Source: Cymodocea nodosa
Taxonomy: Eukaryota; Streptophyta; Magnoliopsida; Alismatales; Cymodoceaceae
Direction: 5' to 3'
Length of the DNA: 64,000 bases
Assembly (NCBI GenBank): GCA_036874045.1
Contig: CM072337.1
Location: 1,612,001-1,676,000, forward strand
In this document: positions 24,441-37,600 of the stretch, in pieces
Position numbering within the stretch: position 1 is the stretch's first letter
How the letters are laid out: every line of letters starts with the position of its first letter
Translations under genes and position numbers: made by a program
The notes under the pieces: model-generated
Seen by the model: only the letters and a program-made list of their open reading frames with translations
Databases searched by the model: none
What the model was told of the DNA's origin: nothing

Positions 24441-24719
24441 GCACGGGCGTATACCTCTCCACCTCTTCCCCTCGCGCTCACTCGCAACAGGCCGGCCCTA
24501 ACTCGATCTCGCACGATGAGCGCGTCGCCAGCTGCCCTCCCCTTCGGTCGGAGACACGTCGGTCAGAGTTTTGTTCCCTTTGGAAGGGTAGCTTGGTGTC
24601 ACGAGGGTTTTAATTCAAACTTCTTGCTTAAAAAGTCAGCAATCTTGTTCATCTACAAAGTTTTCATATTACAATGTTCGTCTATTGAGATACAGGATTT
24701 ATGTCACTTAAAAAGTTAG

Positions 24720-25490
24720 AAATCAAAAAATTAAAAAAAATTAATAATTAAGATATTGAAAAGTAAATATGTTACCAACAAAAAAGTTAAGAAAATTATA
24801 TAATTTTTTAAAAATTAATATTATATATTAAATAATATAAATAATATTATTAATTAAAATAATATAATATTTATAATTTTAATATTATAAAATAAAAATT
24901 AAATGATATTAAAAATAATAAAATAATTAATATTTGATTATTAATAACATAATATTAAAATAATTAATTAAATAAAACAATATTAACAATATATAATTTA
25001 ATTATATTACCAATGATAAAATAATATATTATATTAATATACTTTAATTATATTAAAGTATATATAGAGTAATTTTAATTAAAACAATAATATATTATAC
25101 AAAGTATATTACAATTAATAATTAAAATAATATGATACTTTAATTAAATAAAATGATACATTATATTAATATATTATACTTTAATTATATTAACAATATA
25201 TATTTTTAATTATAATTAATTTTAAATAATAAAATAATTAATTAAACAAAGATAATTCTTATACTGCTTTTTCAATTTTAAGATAGGAGGAAGTTTCAAT
25301 TTTCTTGTATAATACAAACTTTAGAAAGTTAGAAAAATTTTGCTAGCTTTTTAATTTCTAACTTTTTGTGTTACCTAGAAAGTTAGAAAAATAAAAAGTA
25401 AAAAAAGTTAAAAATTATAAAATCAAAAAATTTAGAAATTAAAAAGTCAAAAAAGTAAAATAATTTATTATCATCGAAGTTTGTATAATA
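24720..25490. repeat. Extremely AT-rich low-complexity block
   Basis: About 500 bp (24770-25260) made almost only of A and T, with ATTAATAATATAAT-like words. Short inverted AGTTAGAAA..TTTCTAACT segments flank it at about 24700-24720 and 25320-25460. It may be the body of a small inverted-repeat element. Confidence 0.5.
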
Positions 25491-27500
25491 GTGTACTTCA
25501 ATTTTACCTTTTGAATTTCTTATATAAGTTTTGCTTGCCTTTGGTACAAAAGTCTATGTCTCTTGAGTTTCATCATTACAACTAAGAGATAATTATTTGT
25601 CTTTTCTCAGTGTTTTTACGTTAATATATATTGGTATTGCATATCAATGGATGTATCCTTATGGTTGTTCCTACTTCTAATTGTTTACATACGATATTTG
25701 ATCTTTCGTAATTGTTGATGTTTTACTTAATATCTTCCTAATAGGTAGATCAACCCTCGTCAAAATTATTGTATTGTAGATCAAGACTCTCGTTTGGTCA
25801 TGATTCTTCCTGGTTGTTAACCTTTAATTATGTTAAGTCGTTGTCTATAAGTTAACCTCATGTAACTTCCTTTAGTAGTTGGCCTTTTCGTTACATTAGA
25901 AAAATATCTGTCTATTCTTCCAACTATGATTATTAACTTATTTGTTAAGAATCATTATTGTGTTCTTATTGAATTCCTTTTGAATTTAAGTCGTACATGT
26001 TGTAACTTCTCTCACAAGACATTATTCAAGTTCTCATGGAAGAGTTTGAATAAATTGATGTTGAATACTATGTAAATTTTAACTTATCAGACAACTCTAA
26101 TTAATAGACTAGCTTCTTCACTTATCTCTTCACAACAAACAACTCTTTGTAACATTACACTAGTGAATGGTGTATCTTCCTCTTGAGAATTTTCTTCAAG
26201 ATCTATAAAGTTAATTGAAGTAGAACCTTATTGCCTATATTAAACTCTAATGACCTATGACTTTGATCTACTCATTTTTTCATACACCATCTATAACTTG
26301 TCTGACTCCTCACAAATCAACAAGTTGTTAGACATCAATCCTATGTGTACTTAGTGAGCTTATGTTGAGTCAAGGGTTAATGACTCATTACCAATTCAAA
26401 TATACTCTTCCTTGTTAAAAAGTTTAGACAAATATTATAATAAAATTGAGCAGTATCTAATAGCTTGACCTAGTTTTGGTAATTGGCTATTACGAAATAT
26501 CTCAAATATTCTTGTAGAAGAGTGTTAATTTATTTCATTTACTTGTCAAACTATGGATGATTTGTTATTGAAAAGTTAAGTTAGGTTCTCAAGATTTCAA
26601 ATAGTGCTCCTAAAACATCTCTATGAAGTGAGCATCTTTATTCTTCACAATGTTCCTAGAAAGATATTGATTCTAATGTTTAACGACATTTTACATAAAT
26701 AGTCTTGCTATTATTTTTATAATACACTTATTTAGCATCTCAATAAAGATAACATACTTGGATAATCTGTCAACTAACATTATGATTGACATATACTATG
26801 ATATCTTTAGCAATCCATATATAAAATCTATAGAAACATTCTCTCATGGTTTGCCTAATACATGCAAGGACTATAACAAGTCGATTGCTCTTATCTTCTT
26901 GGCTTTGTCTAGTTGATGTACTAAATAAGTGTAGACATAGTAATCTACGTCATTCTCCAATCTGACTAGTAGTAACTTGAGCTTAATATTGTCATGGTCC
27001 TCTCTTAATTAAGATGACCTCCCTACTATGAATCATATATCTTGCATAATATCTCCCTTCAATGATTATCATTCATTGATATATATAATTGTTGACCTTT
27101 GGCGAAGAGTACTATTTCCTCTTTCTAAAAGCATCGAGTTGTCCTATCCCAAATATGTTGTAAAAGTTTGGTTGAGATAGAGTCACGTATTGTCATGGTA
27201 ATATGTTGACGATCATAGGTTTTAAGTTGGTTCTTAGAAATTTTATTGAAATTTCATGTCTTGTATTGAAGCTTGAAGTTGAACTTGATTAAAAAGTTTT
27301 ACCGTCAATTTTACTTTTAGTGTTAACTTCTTTTATCTTTGAAAATAGCTTGTTGTTACGATGTGTTCGTGTAAATGATAAATCTCAACTCTAAGAGATG
27401 AAGTGACTTTTCTCAATCTTGTTCAACTTCCGACTTTCAAAAGCAATTAACTTCTTTATTTACATTAGAACACCTTTGGAAAATTAAACAGAAAATGCAT
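25491..27500 (-). mobile_element. Heavily decayed Ty3/gypsy retrotransposon (RNase H-integrase)
   Basis: On the minus strand the order RNase H then integrase can be followed despite many stops. About 27430-27400: ESRKLNKIEKSHF (RNase H, from SKKLNDVEQRYS-like). About 27270: FNFKLQYKT (from FDFVLEYKPG). About 26870-26820: GKPWENVSIDFIYGLLK (integrase core start). About 26790-26740: IIMLVDRLSKYVIFI (from MVVVDRFSKYAHFI). About 26460: LLDTAQFYYN. No LTR was identified. It is an old, inactive copy. Confidence 0.8.
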
Positions 27501-28652
27501 CATTTACTTCGTTACCAAAAAAAAGATTGATGAAAAAAATGATTAGTAAAAAACTAATGCATTATTTTTTATTTTTCTTTTACATATTTCTAACATTTTT
27601 TTTAAAGTTGTCTTCGTGAATTTTTATAAATATTACAAAAAAGTTAAGTATTGATAAATATTAAGAAGTATGAATTTTATGTTTAAATAATTATAAATTT
27701 ATGATAAAAAAGTTTTTTTTGAAAGGTATATGATTAAAAAATTTACTTGTTTTGAATAAATATTGATTTTTACCCAAACCTTATAATTGACTAATTTTTG
27801 TTGAATTTTAATTATTAAAATCTAAATAAAAATATTAATAAAGTAATTTAGATTATAATGAAATTTTAATAGATAATAGATAAATTTTAGTTAATTATGT
27901 AATTAGATTTTAATTAAAAAATGGAAAGAAATAAGAGATGTCAATAGAAAAGTTTTACGAGACGCATTTAATAACAATTTTCTGATTTAATGATATAAGC
28001 GCATATTTTTTGGCGTCATCATTAAATTAACTTTAAAACTATCGGAGATGATGTAGATGTCGGTACTAAAATTAAGTTACAAGTAAACATTATAAAATAT
28101 ATAACCTAACTACATTCAAAGTTGATTGATCAATGCCTATTTAAAATTAGTTAAATTATAATTATCTATTATTAGGTCATGTATACATGTAGTATATATC
28201 GTAGAATTATTAAATCATGTGGTCAATACCTACTACCTAATTTTATTATGACAGCTACATCATCTCTTTGGTCTAATATGTTATTGTGAAATAAAAAAAT
28301 CGATTATAAATAAAAAATTGACAATTCCGAATGAATGAATGGAAAAATCGGCTAAAAATCCATTACTAATATAATTGACCAATTTTTTTTTTAAATTTTT
28401 TTGTGATGTTGTTTAACTTCTTAATCTTAAACTTTTATTTTAATTATGACTTGATAACTGAGATTTTAATTTTTTTAATCTACCTCTTTCAAAAAAAAAA
28501 AAAAAAAAACAATTTCTCCTCAAATTAAATTAAATGGTCTCGATCCTGCGCATCAGAAGCTATTCTGCGTATGCAGGTCAATTTTCGTTTTCGCTTCGTT
28601 TTGGACCGCCAGCCGCCAACTCCGATCGTCTCTCCTCGGCCGTCGGCGTACG
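27501..28652. other. AT-rich flank and promoter of the aminopeptidase gene
   Basis: AT-rich sequence without coding signs, ending in a poly-A tract (about 28491-28510). A short GC-rich leader at 28545-28652, directly before the aminopeptidase ATG, is its likely 5' UTR. Confidence 0.5.
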
Positions 28653-31600
28653 ATGCCCGGCGTGGAAACTAACGCCGTTGCCTCTGATCTCCTAGCCTTC
28701 CTCAACGCGTCGCCCACTGCTTTCCACGCCGTCGGTAACTCTCCCACTCTCCATCTTCCAAAATTTTGTAGCAGAAACAAATTCCTAGGGATTTGGCGAT
28801 CTGTTTGTGGTCTGTTCCAGATGAGGCGAAGAAGCTGTTGAAGAAGGCCGGTTACCAGCATTTGTCGGAGAGAGAGGACTGGAAGCTGGAGGCCGGGAAG
28901 AAGTATTCCTTCACCAGGAATCACTCCACCATTATCGCTTTCGCGGTTGGGAAGAGGTTCGGAGATTTTTTTCTTGTTCTTTCTCCATTCACTCTTGTGT
29001 GATCATTTGTTTATGGAGGATTATAATGTTGGGGTTTGCAGATACGTTGCCGGGAATGGATTCCACATCATCGGAGCGCATACCGATAGTCCGTGCCTGA
29101 AGCTTAAGCCGAACTCCAAGGTCGCAGTCGGAATCTCTATTTTTATCGTATTTAGCTTTTTTTGATAAGGGTAGTGCTTTTATCCGAATTTCAATCTAAG
29201 GGAAAACCAACAACGCTATCTTCTGTTGGTAACACACATGATTTATATGGGAGGAAAAATGTGGAACCTGTAGAAAATTTGAAGTTCTGTTGGCAATTTG
29301 ATTTTAATCTTACTTTGGCAGTTGATTTTCATGATCGTATTGTGGCTTAACAGCAGAAATTTCTGGCTCAGTTTTTTCCCTAGGGTTTATGTATATGAAA
29401 AGAAAATTGAAAAGAAAGGACTTGAATTTATCCCATGAGCAATTGTTTGATTTTTTTTCCTGTTTGACAGGTATCTAAAGGTGGATATATCGAGGTAGGA
29501 GTCCAAACATATGGTGGTGGTCTGTGGCATACATGGTTTGATCGTGATTTAACTATCGCTGGAAGGTTGATGGTAAAGGAAGAGAAGGATGGTTCAATCT
29601 CTTACTCACAAAAGCTTGTTAGGGTCGAGGAACCCATCCTGCGAATACCTACCTTGGCTATTCATTTGGACAGGTTTGTTTCGTTGCACTTTCTCATCAT
29701 TTTTCTTGATGTAATCTGCTTCATTACGGCTTTGTAGTTGTCCTGCATCTCTTGATGACATTTCATCGTGATTCCCTTCTTTCACCTTCTCTCATCAGGG
29801 GTGTCTTAGATGGCTTCAAAGTTAACAACCAAAGCCATCTTATCCCTGTGCTTGCAACTTCAATCAAGGTATACATGCTTTTTCATATGTTATTTAGTAT
29901 TTGCAGGTACATTCATTGCTTTGAAAAATGGAAGATGACTATTTAAATGTTCTTGACCATCAACCATTATTTGTTTTTTGAAAAAAGAGAAAATTGGTTT
30001 GAAAAATGAAAAATTTCTCCCTTTTTTGTCAATTAAACATCCATTTCTTCAATAGAAAAATGTGGGAAACGGATGAAAGTGGAAAAGGGGCTCTTAAAAG
30101 TTAAAAGGAACACTTGTTTGCTCAACACCTAATAATGAAAAGGACACTCTTAAAAGCTAAAAGGAACACTTGTTTGCTGAACACTTAATAATGAAAAGGA
30201 TACTCTTAAAAGTTAAAAGTTCAAATTTATATTAGATTTTATAGTATTCTTTCTTTTCTTTTATTTTCCTTTGTACATCTTCATTTCACTGCTAGCTTTC
30301 TTTACCTAGTGGAACTTCCTTACAAAAATCTCCTAAAATTTCTCTAGCAATCTTTTTAATACAAATAGTCTTTTCATTTCAAAGTTTATTTACCTCTCCA
30401 TCTAGTTTTCACATTCTTTTGTTAAACAAGTTATCTCTAAATATCATTTTCTTTTCACTTTTTAGATTTCACCACCTAATTCTTAGGTTCTTTTTTACTT
30501 TAATCTTTCTCTTCCTAATATTGATATTAGTATCTAGTACTTACAACTTATGTTGTGTAGCTAAGTTTTCTCTTGGAATAACCTTACAATCTTTACACAT
30601 TCTTTAATCTAATTTTCTAGTAAGTAAAAAATCTATTTGATTAGCATTTGAATTACTTTTAAATGTAATTAAATGCTCCTTTCTTTTCCTAAAATAAGTG
30701 TTAGTTAATAAAGGTCACAAGTTACACTAAAATTTAAAACTGAATTTCCCTTAAATCATAGTTTGCTATAATCTAATAAGTGTTGGTTACTTTTAAAATG
30801 TAATTCTCTGTAGTTTCTTTCATATCCTATATTTTGCTACATTATGTGATAATTTAGATTCCATTCAATAAAGAGCTTTTCATTAATAGGCAAATCATGA
30901 TCTAAACTATCTAAATATTCCCAAAATTTTTGTTTAATAGTTTCTCTTAAACCTAATTGTGGAACATATGCACTAATTTTATTAACTATTTCATTTCCTA
31001 TCACAAGCTTAATCATTATAATTCTATCTTCTATCCTTATTAGTTATTACTTTAATAGCTTCATCTCTTAAACTTTTATCAACTTTATTCCAACTCCATA
31101 TATTTGATTGAAAATTGATTTAACCTTCAATCCATATACGCTCTTTTTTCCCCCTTGTTTTTAGAACATTGATTGCATTTTTTATCTATGTGAAAATAAG
31201 CAACTGTGGGGATTGTTATTCCATTGACTACCAATTTTTCGATATTGTTCCATTGACTACTACCATACCTCTAAATACAGGCTACATAGTGGGATAAATT
31301 ACAAGAGTTCCGTGTGGCCATTTACCCACTGTTAAACTACAATAACTCCAACACTCCTCAACCTGAAGCATCTAGCTTGTAACATCCACATATAATTTGT
31401 AACTAAAAGATAACTACAAATTGAAGTAGACAATTATAATTATGTGACATGCAGGAATTGCAATAGTTTTATAGCAAAATATTATTTGACAAACTGTGGA
31501 CTATTATTAAGGCAAATATTATTTTGACACATTAAGGTAAATATTATTTTGACATCTAGACTACTAAATTGCAAGTTGTGAATAAATTAATTTCTACACG

Positions 31601-34600
31601 TACACAAGTACGGTCCTATAGAACTCTACTTTTTCTGATCATCTTTCTTTTTCTTTTTAATCAAAGAAATTGATATTTTTTGTTTTTACTAATAGTTCCA
31701 CACATCTTTCCTTTTTATTGTTTCCTTTTTTGACTTTTCTTAATGACACATCCCCCTTCGTTTCCTCCCCTTTTCTTCTTTACCTTTCTTTCCTTTTTTA
31801 CAATACAAAAAAGAAACATTTAATCATCTCTTTTTTCCTTTTTTATCTCCTTTCTCCTCACTTCCGGAAGTGCACTCTTCTTCCCTTTTTGCTACATTAT
31901 CTTCCTTTGTTCTTCACACATCATCATCATCTTCTCTCTCTCTCTCTCTTTACACACAAGGGAACCTGTAACAGGAAATGCAGATGGCTCATCCCCGAAC
32001 TTTGCATATTATGAAAAAAGCAACAATGAAAAAACACAGATCTAACACATGGAGTTTCATGCCCGTCTGGACTTCTGCTGCTTTTTTCTTTTTTCTTGTG
32101 TGCAAGAGGCTGTATTAATACTTATTAGGGTGGGTGCATAGGATGCCTAATTGTCTGGGCATGACTTGGTTATGCCTTGAGGGTTTGTCTCACCTTGTTT
32201 TAATCAAATAGATCTTCTATTAAATCTTTTAAAGCCTGTTAAGGTTTTTCCTTGTGAAAAATGCTTGAATATATTTTTTGATAGGATATAACTGTAATAT
32301 ACCCAATTATTGAATTATATAATTGTATATATTACTGATATATATATACATTATTACAATTAACATTTTAATGTTATTGTAAGATTATTTGTGTATTTCA
32401 ATGTCATCTAGGAAATAATAAAGCTAAAATTATACATAATTACTGTTAAATATTTATAAATAGATTAATATATGCACACAAACTAAAAAATGATATTTAT
32501 GTGCCACCTAAGTGCCCCAGGCACACTGGCTTAGTGCTCTGGCACGTTCCTAATTATGCACAGGAATCCATGCCCTTATCTGTATGTAGGTGTTTTGGGG
32601 AATATACTATTGAATTAGTTTTTTTTCCCAAAAATAGATGGTGGAGAAGTAGAAGTGGTTTTCACTGTGGAGAGAGATGCTGGAAAACGAGCACAAAAGA
32701 GGTTTGGGCAGGAAATAAACATAGAAGAGGGACTTTGGGGGTTTACCAGCACCACCAGAGCAAGGTGGTGATGGTGGTTAGGGTTTCTCTCTTCTCCTTT
32801 TTTCACTCAAAAATTTAGGTTCTAATATCATGCAAAAATTGGGAAATTTTGATGATTGCTAATTTGCTATTCCATTGAGTACTACTAGATTTTTATAAAC
32901 AGAAGATACATAAAGGGGCAAATTACAAGAATTCCAATATGGGACTTACCTTATTGTTTAAAAAGTTAAAAAAATAATGCTTTCCTTTTTATCTTATGAT
33001 AGAGATGGAGACCATGAAATATTATTAATTAAAGAATTTCTGTCTGAACATTTCTAGATGGCAAGTATGACATTGGTTGAAACTCAAAAGTCAGGAGGCC
33101 AATATGCTAATTTCTCTAAAGGTGAATTACAAGCTTTATTTTCCATTGTCAACTAGCAATGGAGTTTCTAGACTATTTAATCCTTCTCTGTGGTAGTTGA
33201 ACATAATTAAAAGAATACTAAGGGTCCATTTGTGCATGCATAAAATAATGAAAATCAACAGGAAGAAAGTTTTAGAAAGTCACATAAGAAAAATTTACAG
33301 AAAGTCAGCAAAAATAATGAGTATTTGTGTATAGTCAGAAGTGTAATAGAAAATAACAGAATATGAATTTAATAAAATATGATTTTTATGACTTATGATG
33401 ATAAAATATGATTTTTAAGATAAAAGATGATAAAAGATGATTTTTATGATTTATAATGATAACATATGATTTATAAGGAAATTAAAAGAAAATTTCTGCT
33501 CAACATATGGCAAGGACGAGCCATCACTTTTTGACTCTTTCATGTCTCTTAAGGTCAGAAAGGAGATATGAACAAAAATATTTTCAAGAAAATTGAGGCA
33601 GAAAATTTATTAAATTTTCCCTCTACTTTCTATCGTGCATAATTACCTTATATTTTTTCTTAACTTTTTATTACTTTTTTTATTGTCTCTTTCTAGTACT
33701 TTCCATTGTGCATAAATCCTATTAAAACATTCTTAGTGGCAATGTTAGGAAAGTTTCCTAGTAGCACCATATGGAAAGTCAACAATTTATGTTAAAATTT
33801 TAAAAATAATCAGCTAATCTGTGGTATAATCTACTATGTATTAAAGTTTCAACTTAATCTAAACTATATTCATTAAGATTTATTAATTCAAAAAATCAAT
33901 GTTTGAAATTCAATACAGAATTGTTGAATTTTAAGACCTTTAGATCAAGGATTAATCTCTATTTAATTTAAGTGAAAATTTTAACATGCATTTAAAATCA
34001 TCTAATAATAAAATCTGTACTGTTACTTTTACCTTCTCATATAAGAGAAAATTATGGTATCACTAAGAAAATTACCTAGTGTCACCACTAGGAATTCCAA
34101 CCTATTAAAAGAAAGGGTGGTGGGACCAGTGCATAAGCCTTCCACCAATGTGAAGTCTGTGGAGAATCCAATCATACAAACTTTACCTTCATAAATGTAG
34201 TAGTTCTTTAGGATTGATATCCTTAACTTTCAAGTTACAATTGAGCAATGGACTATCTCATCAGTGCTCATTCTCTCTTTGAACATGATTCTGAATGAAA
34301 AAAATAAGTTGAAGGAATCAAGTCAATCAACTCATGTTACTACCCCAACATAGCATTACTTTTACACTTTAATAGTTGTATTAAATTACTTTCTTATCTT
34401 CTCTTTCTTTTATTCATCTGTGATCGCAATCAATTATCTTTGTGTCAAACTTAAAATTTGTATCAACAGGCTGACCTTTGGAAACAGGTAGACAATGGTG
34501 TTGCTGATGTTAAAGTTTCCCATCATAATGACAAAATCCACCATCCGATGCTATTGCAGGTATCAAATTTCTTTAGCTATAGTTTCAGGCTTTCACCTGG

Positions 34601-37600
34601 GCAGTGTAGCCTTTTGTAAACAGCAACAATTTAAACCTCAGCCTTGTGGAAAGATAGATGTTTCTAGTTATGTCTAATAATTGTCTTCCTCTGTTATCCA
34701 GCTGATTTCTGATCAAGTTAACTGCAAGCCAACTAATGTATGTGATTTTGAGCTTCAAGTTTGTGATACTCAACCAAGTTCTTTTGGTGGTGCCCAAAAG
34801 GAGTTCATTTTCTCTGGCAGGCTTGACAATCTTTGCATGTCATTCTGTTCTTTAAAGGTTGACTCATTTATTTCTTATTATCACTTTCCATTAGAATCCA
34901 TGATATTTTAACATTTTTGACTATACACCATCCCCACTGAAACAAATAGATGTTATGAAAGCATCACATCACTTTGAATATTTTTCTTTTTTTTCAATCA
35001 TACTTTGTATGAATAAAATTTAACACAAAAAGAGAAGCACCTCAGATATTGCTGACATAAGTGTGGTTTTGAACATCAGTTTCATATCCGACTTTATCAT
35101 TTTCATGGTAGGATCTCAGCATGCATGACATGTTGTTAGGAATGTGATACAGCACAGATTCCTAAATCTAATCAATAAATTAAAAATTTAGCTTGTATTA
35201 TGTGGACTGATGTAGATCACATGAAACCAAGGAAAAAATTGAAAGTTCAAATGCAAGAAACTCCTCCCTGTAAAGTTGAGGGAAGGATGTGAATGGAATA
35301 GATCCGTAAGTACAGCATTTACCATTTAAAAATCAATGGGATGGTCAATGACGTTGCAATGAATAGGAACTACATTGTTAGTAAAACTTCTTTAATGAGT
35401 TTATTTTATGATGGTAAGACTGCACACAATTAGACCCTGTTAAAACTTCATATTCGTGGGAGTCTCGTGCATTAGGTTTGCTTTTTTTAATTTTTGTTAA
35501 ATAGTTAATGAATATCCATGTACCTTAGAGCTAGTAGTTATTACTATAACCCAAAATTAATAAATAAGTATCCCTCTCTTTTTCTCTAACATGGTTCCTT
35601 ATGCCTAGGCTAAAGAAGAAACAAAATCCCAAACACACCACCTCCTGCTTCCATCTTGGTCGTTAGTCTGTCAACAGCCCTTTTTCCAATCCCCAGTCCT
35701 TGTGGTTATTAGTCTGTCAGCAACCCTTCTCCATATTTTCTAGTTGAGAGACATTGACCAGCAATCAACCTTCTAGAACCACACATTACTACTATCTAGT
35801 AATCAACAGTAGCTGTCAGCAGGCCTCTTAGGCTTCTTTGGCCTGGCCAGGAGCAACCAGTAACTCTTGCAGCCAGGCCATGATCTCATTGGATCCACCC
35901 CTTTTCTGGTTGTTTGTCATTCATGCTGCAAGCAGTCATCCTATGCTCTAGATGTTCTTTTTTTAGGTCTTCCCTATCTGCACATGAATTTTTCATCCTG
36001 ATGGATTGTGTACTCCTGAAATAATGATTTCAAGAGGAAAATGTAATGTATAAGTAGCATCCCTCGGATTAGATAGGCAGGCATGCAGGGGAATCCCAAA
36101 AGTGTCCTTTTAGGGCATAGGAAGATTCTTAACAGGATGGGAGAAGAATGAATAGTTCACAAGAATTATCTTAAAAACCAAGTTGAATGGCCAATTAGAC
36201 CAGTCCAACCATGAACTGGTTGTCTGTCCAGTCCATTTACGCATGGTTGGAACATTTTCACAGTTCAAGTGGTGGGAATGGTTGAACTAGACCGTCCAAC
36301 TGGTTCATTATTCAACACACTCTTTTACTTTTGAATTTAATATTTACTGTTTTTCTTTGTATTTTGTCAAGAGTATCTTTTGGTTTCTTGATGGTGAATA
36401 TAGTCACAAAATTTTCCAATTACTTTCTGTACTTTTCTGTTTTCTATGATTCCCTGATTTTTCCTTTCCAAAGTTTTTATTTTTAAATTAATTAAAAATG
36501 ACATGATTATGACATCATTCGGACCAACCAATTGGATCAGTTTTTGAACCAGATCAAATAGAAAATTAGAAAAATGATTTGATGCTTGGTCCAATTATGA
36601 AAACATTGGTAGGAATAGTAGATTTGTCAATATTCACTAATGGCTAGGCCGCAGCAGTGTTTTTGAAACCAAATTTAATTGATAGGTTGAATCGGTGAAC
36701 TGCTCCCAATTGGTTGAACCAGTTAAAAAAATTGGTGTATGAAATGCAAGTGTGAACTGGTTCAAATTGGGTTGAATTGCAGTTCTAGAGGTCCACCTGA
36801 GTATGGTCCAACCATCAGTTTAGCCAATAAGACAAACCTAACGAAAAAATATTGGTGCCTTAACCTTAAGGTACGAACTTGATTATTTGATCTTGTCATT
36901 CGTCGTTAAGCATTCTGTCATCCTTTATGACAACTTTTGACAACTTCTACCATCATTGACAATGATGATATCCGGAACTTCATTTTTATCTCTCTCTGCT
37001 CTCTAGCATCCATGTTATTTCATCCCAACAAAAATGAGTTTGGCATTATTAGTATTTTAATAGTTAAAGTTGATTAAATATGTCTTGTGTTCACATGGTA
37101 GACGTTTATAATTTATATTGGGAATAATTTTAATTTATATTTTTGTAGGATATAGTATATAAGTCAATTTTATAGGTTATACATTGGATAGAATTAGTTC
37201 AACTAATCGAATCATTGACTGAACTGGTCTAGCTGAGCACTAGGCCTTCTGATTAAAGTTTTTCTGAGACTCGAAAATGTTGATGTTGGCAATAGTTTGA
37301 TTGAAAGAAAAAATGTTACCAAAGTAAAATCAGTTCGATGACTGGTACAATTTTGAAACATTGGGCTGCACGGGCTCCTAGTTGCTCTATTCCCGGCCAG
37401 GTTAGTGGCAAGTAGGAAAAACCCAAAAAGGGTATATTAGGGCATAAGTCTTCTTCTAGCAGCATTAAGGATGAACAGGCAATACGAGAGTTGATCCAGT
37501 GAGAGTCACCATTGGCCAGGCTGCAGGAACCATTTTTGGCCCCGGGCTTGGGCTGCAGTGGAACTCTGGAAGCCTGTGTTGGTTGCTGATGACTATTGCA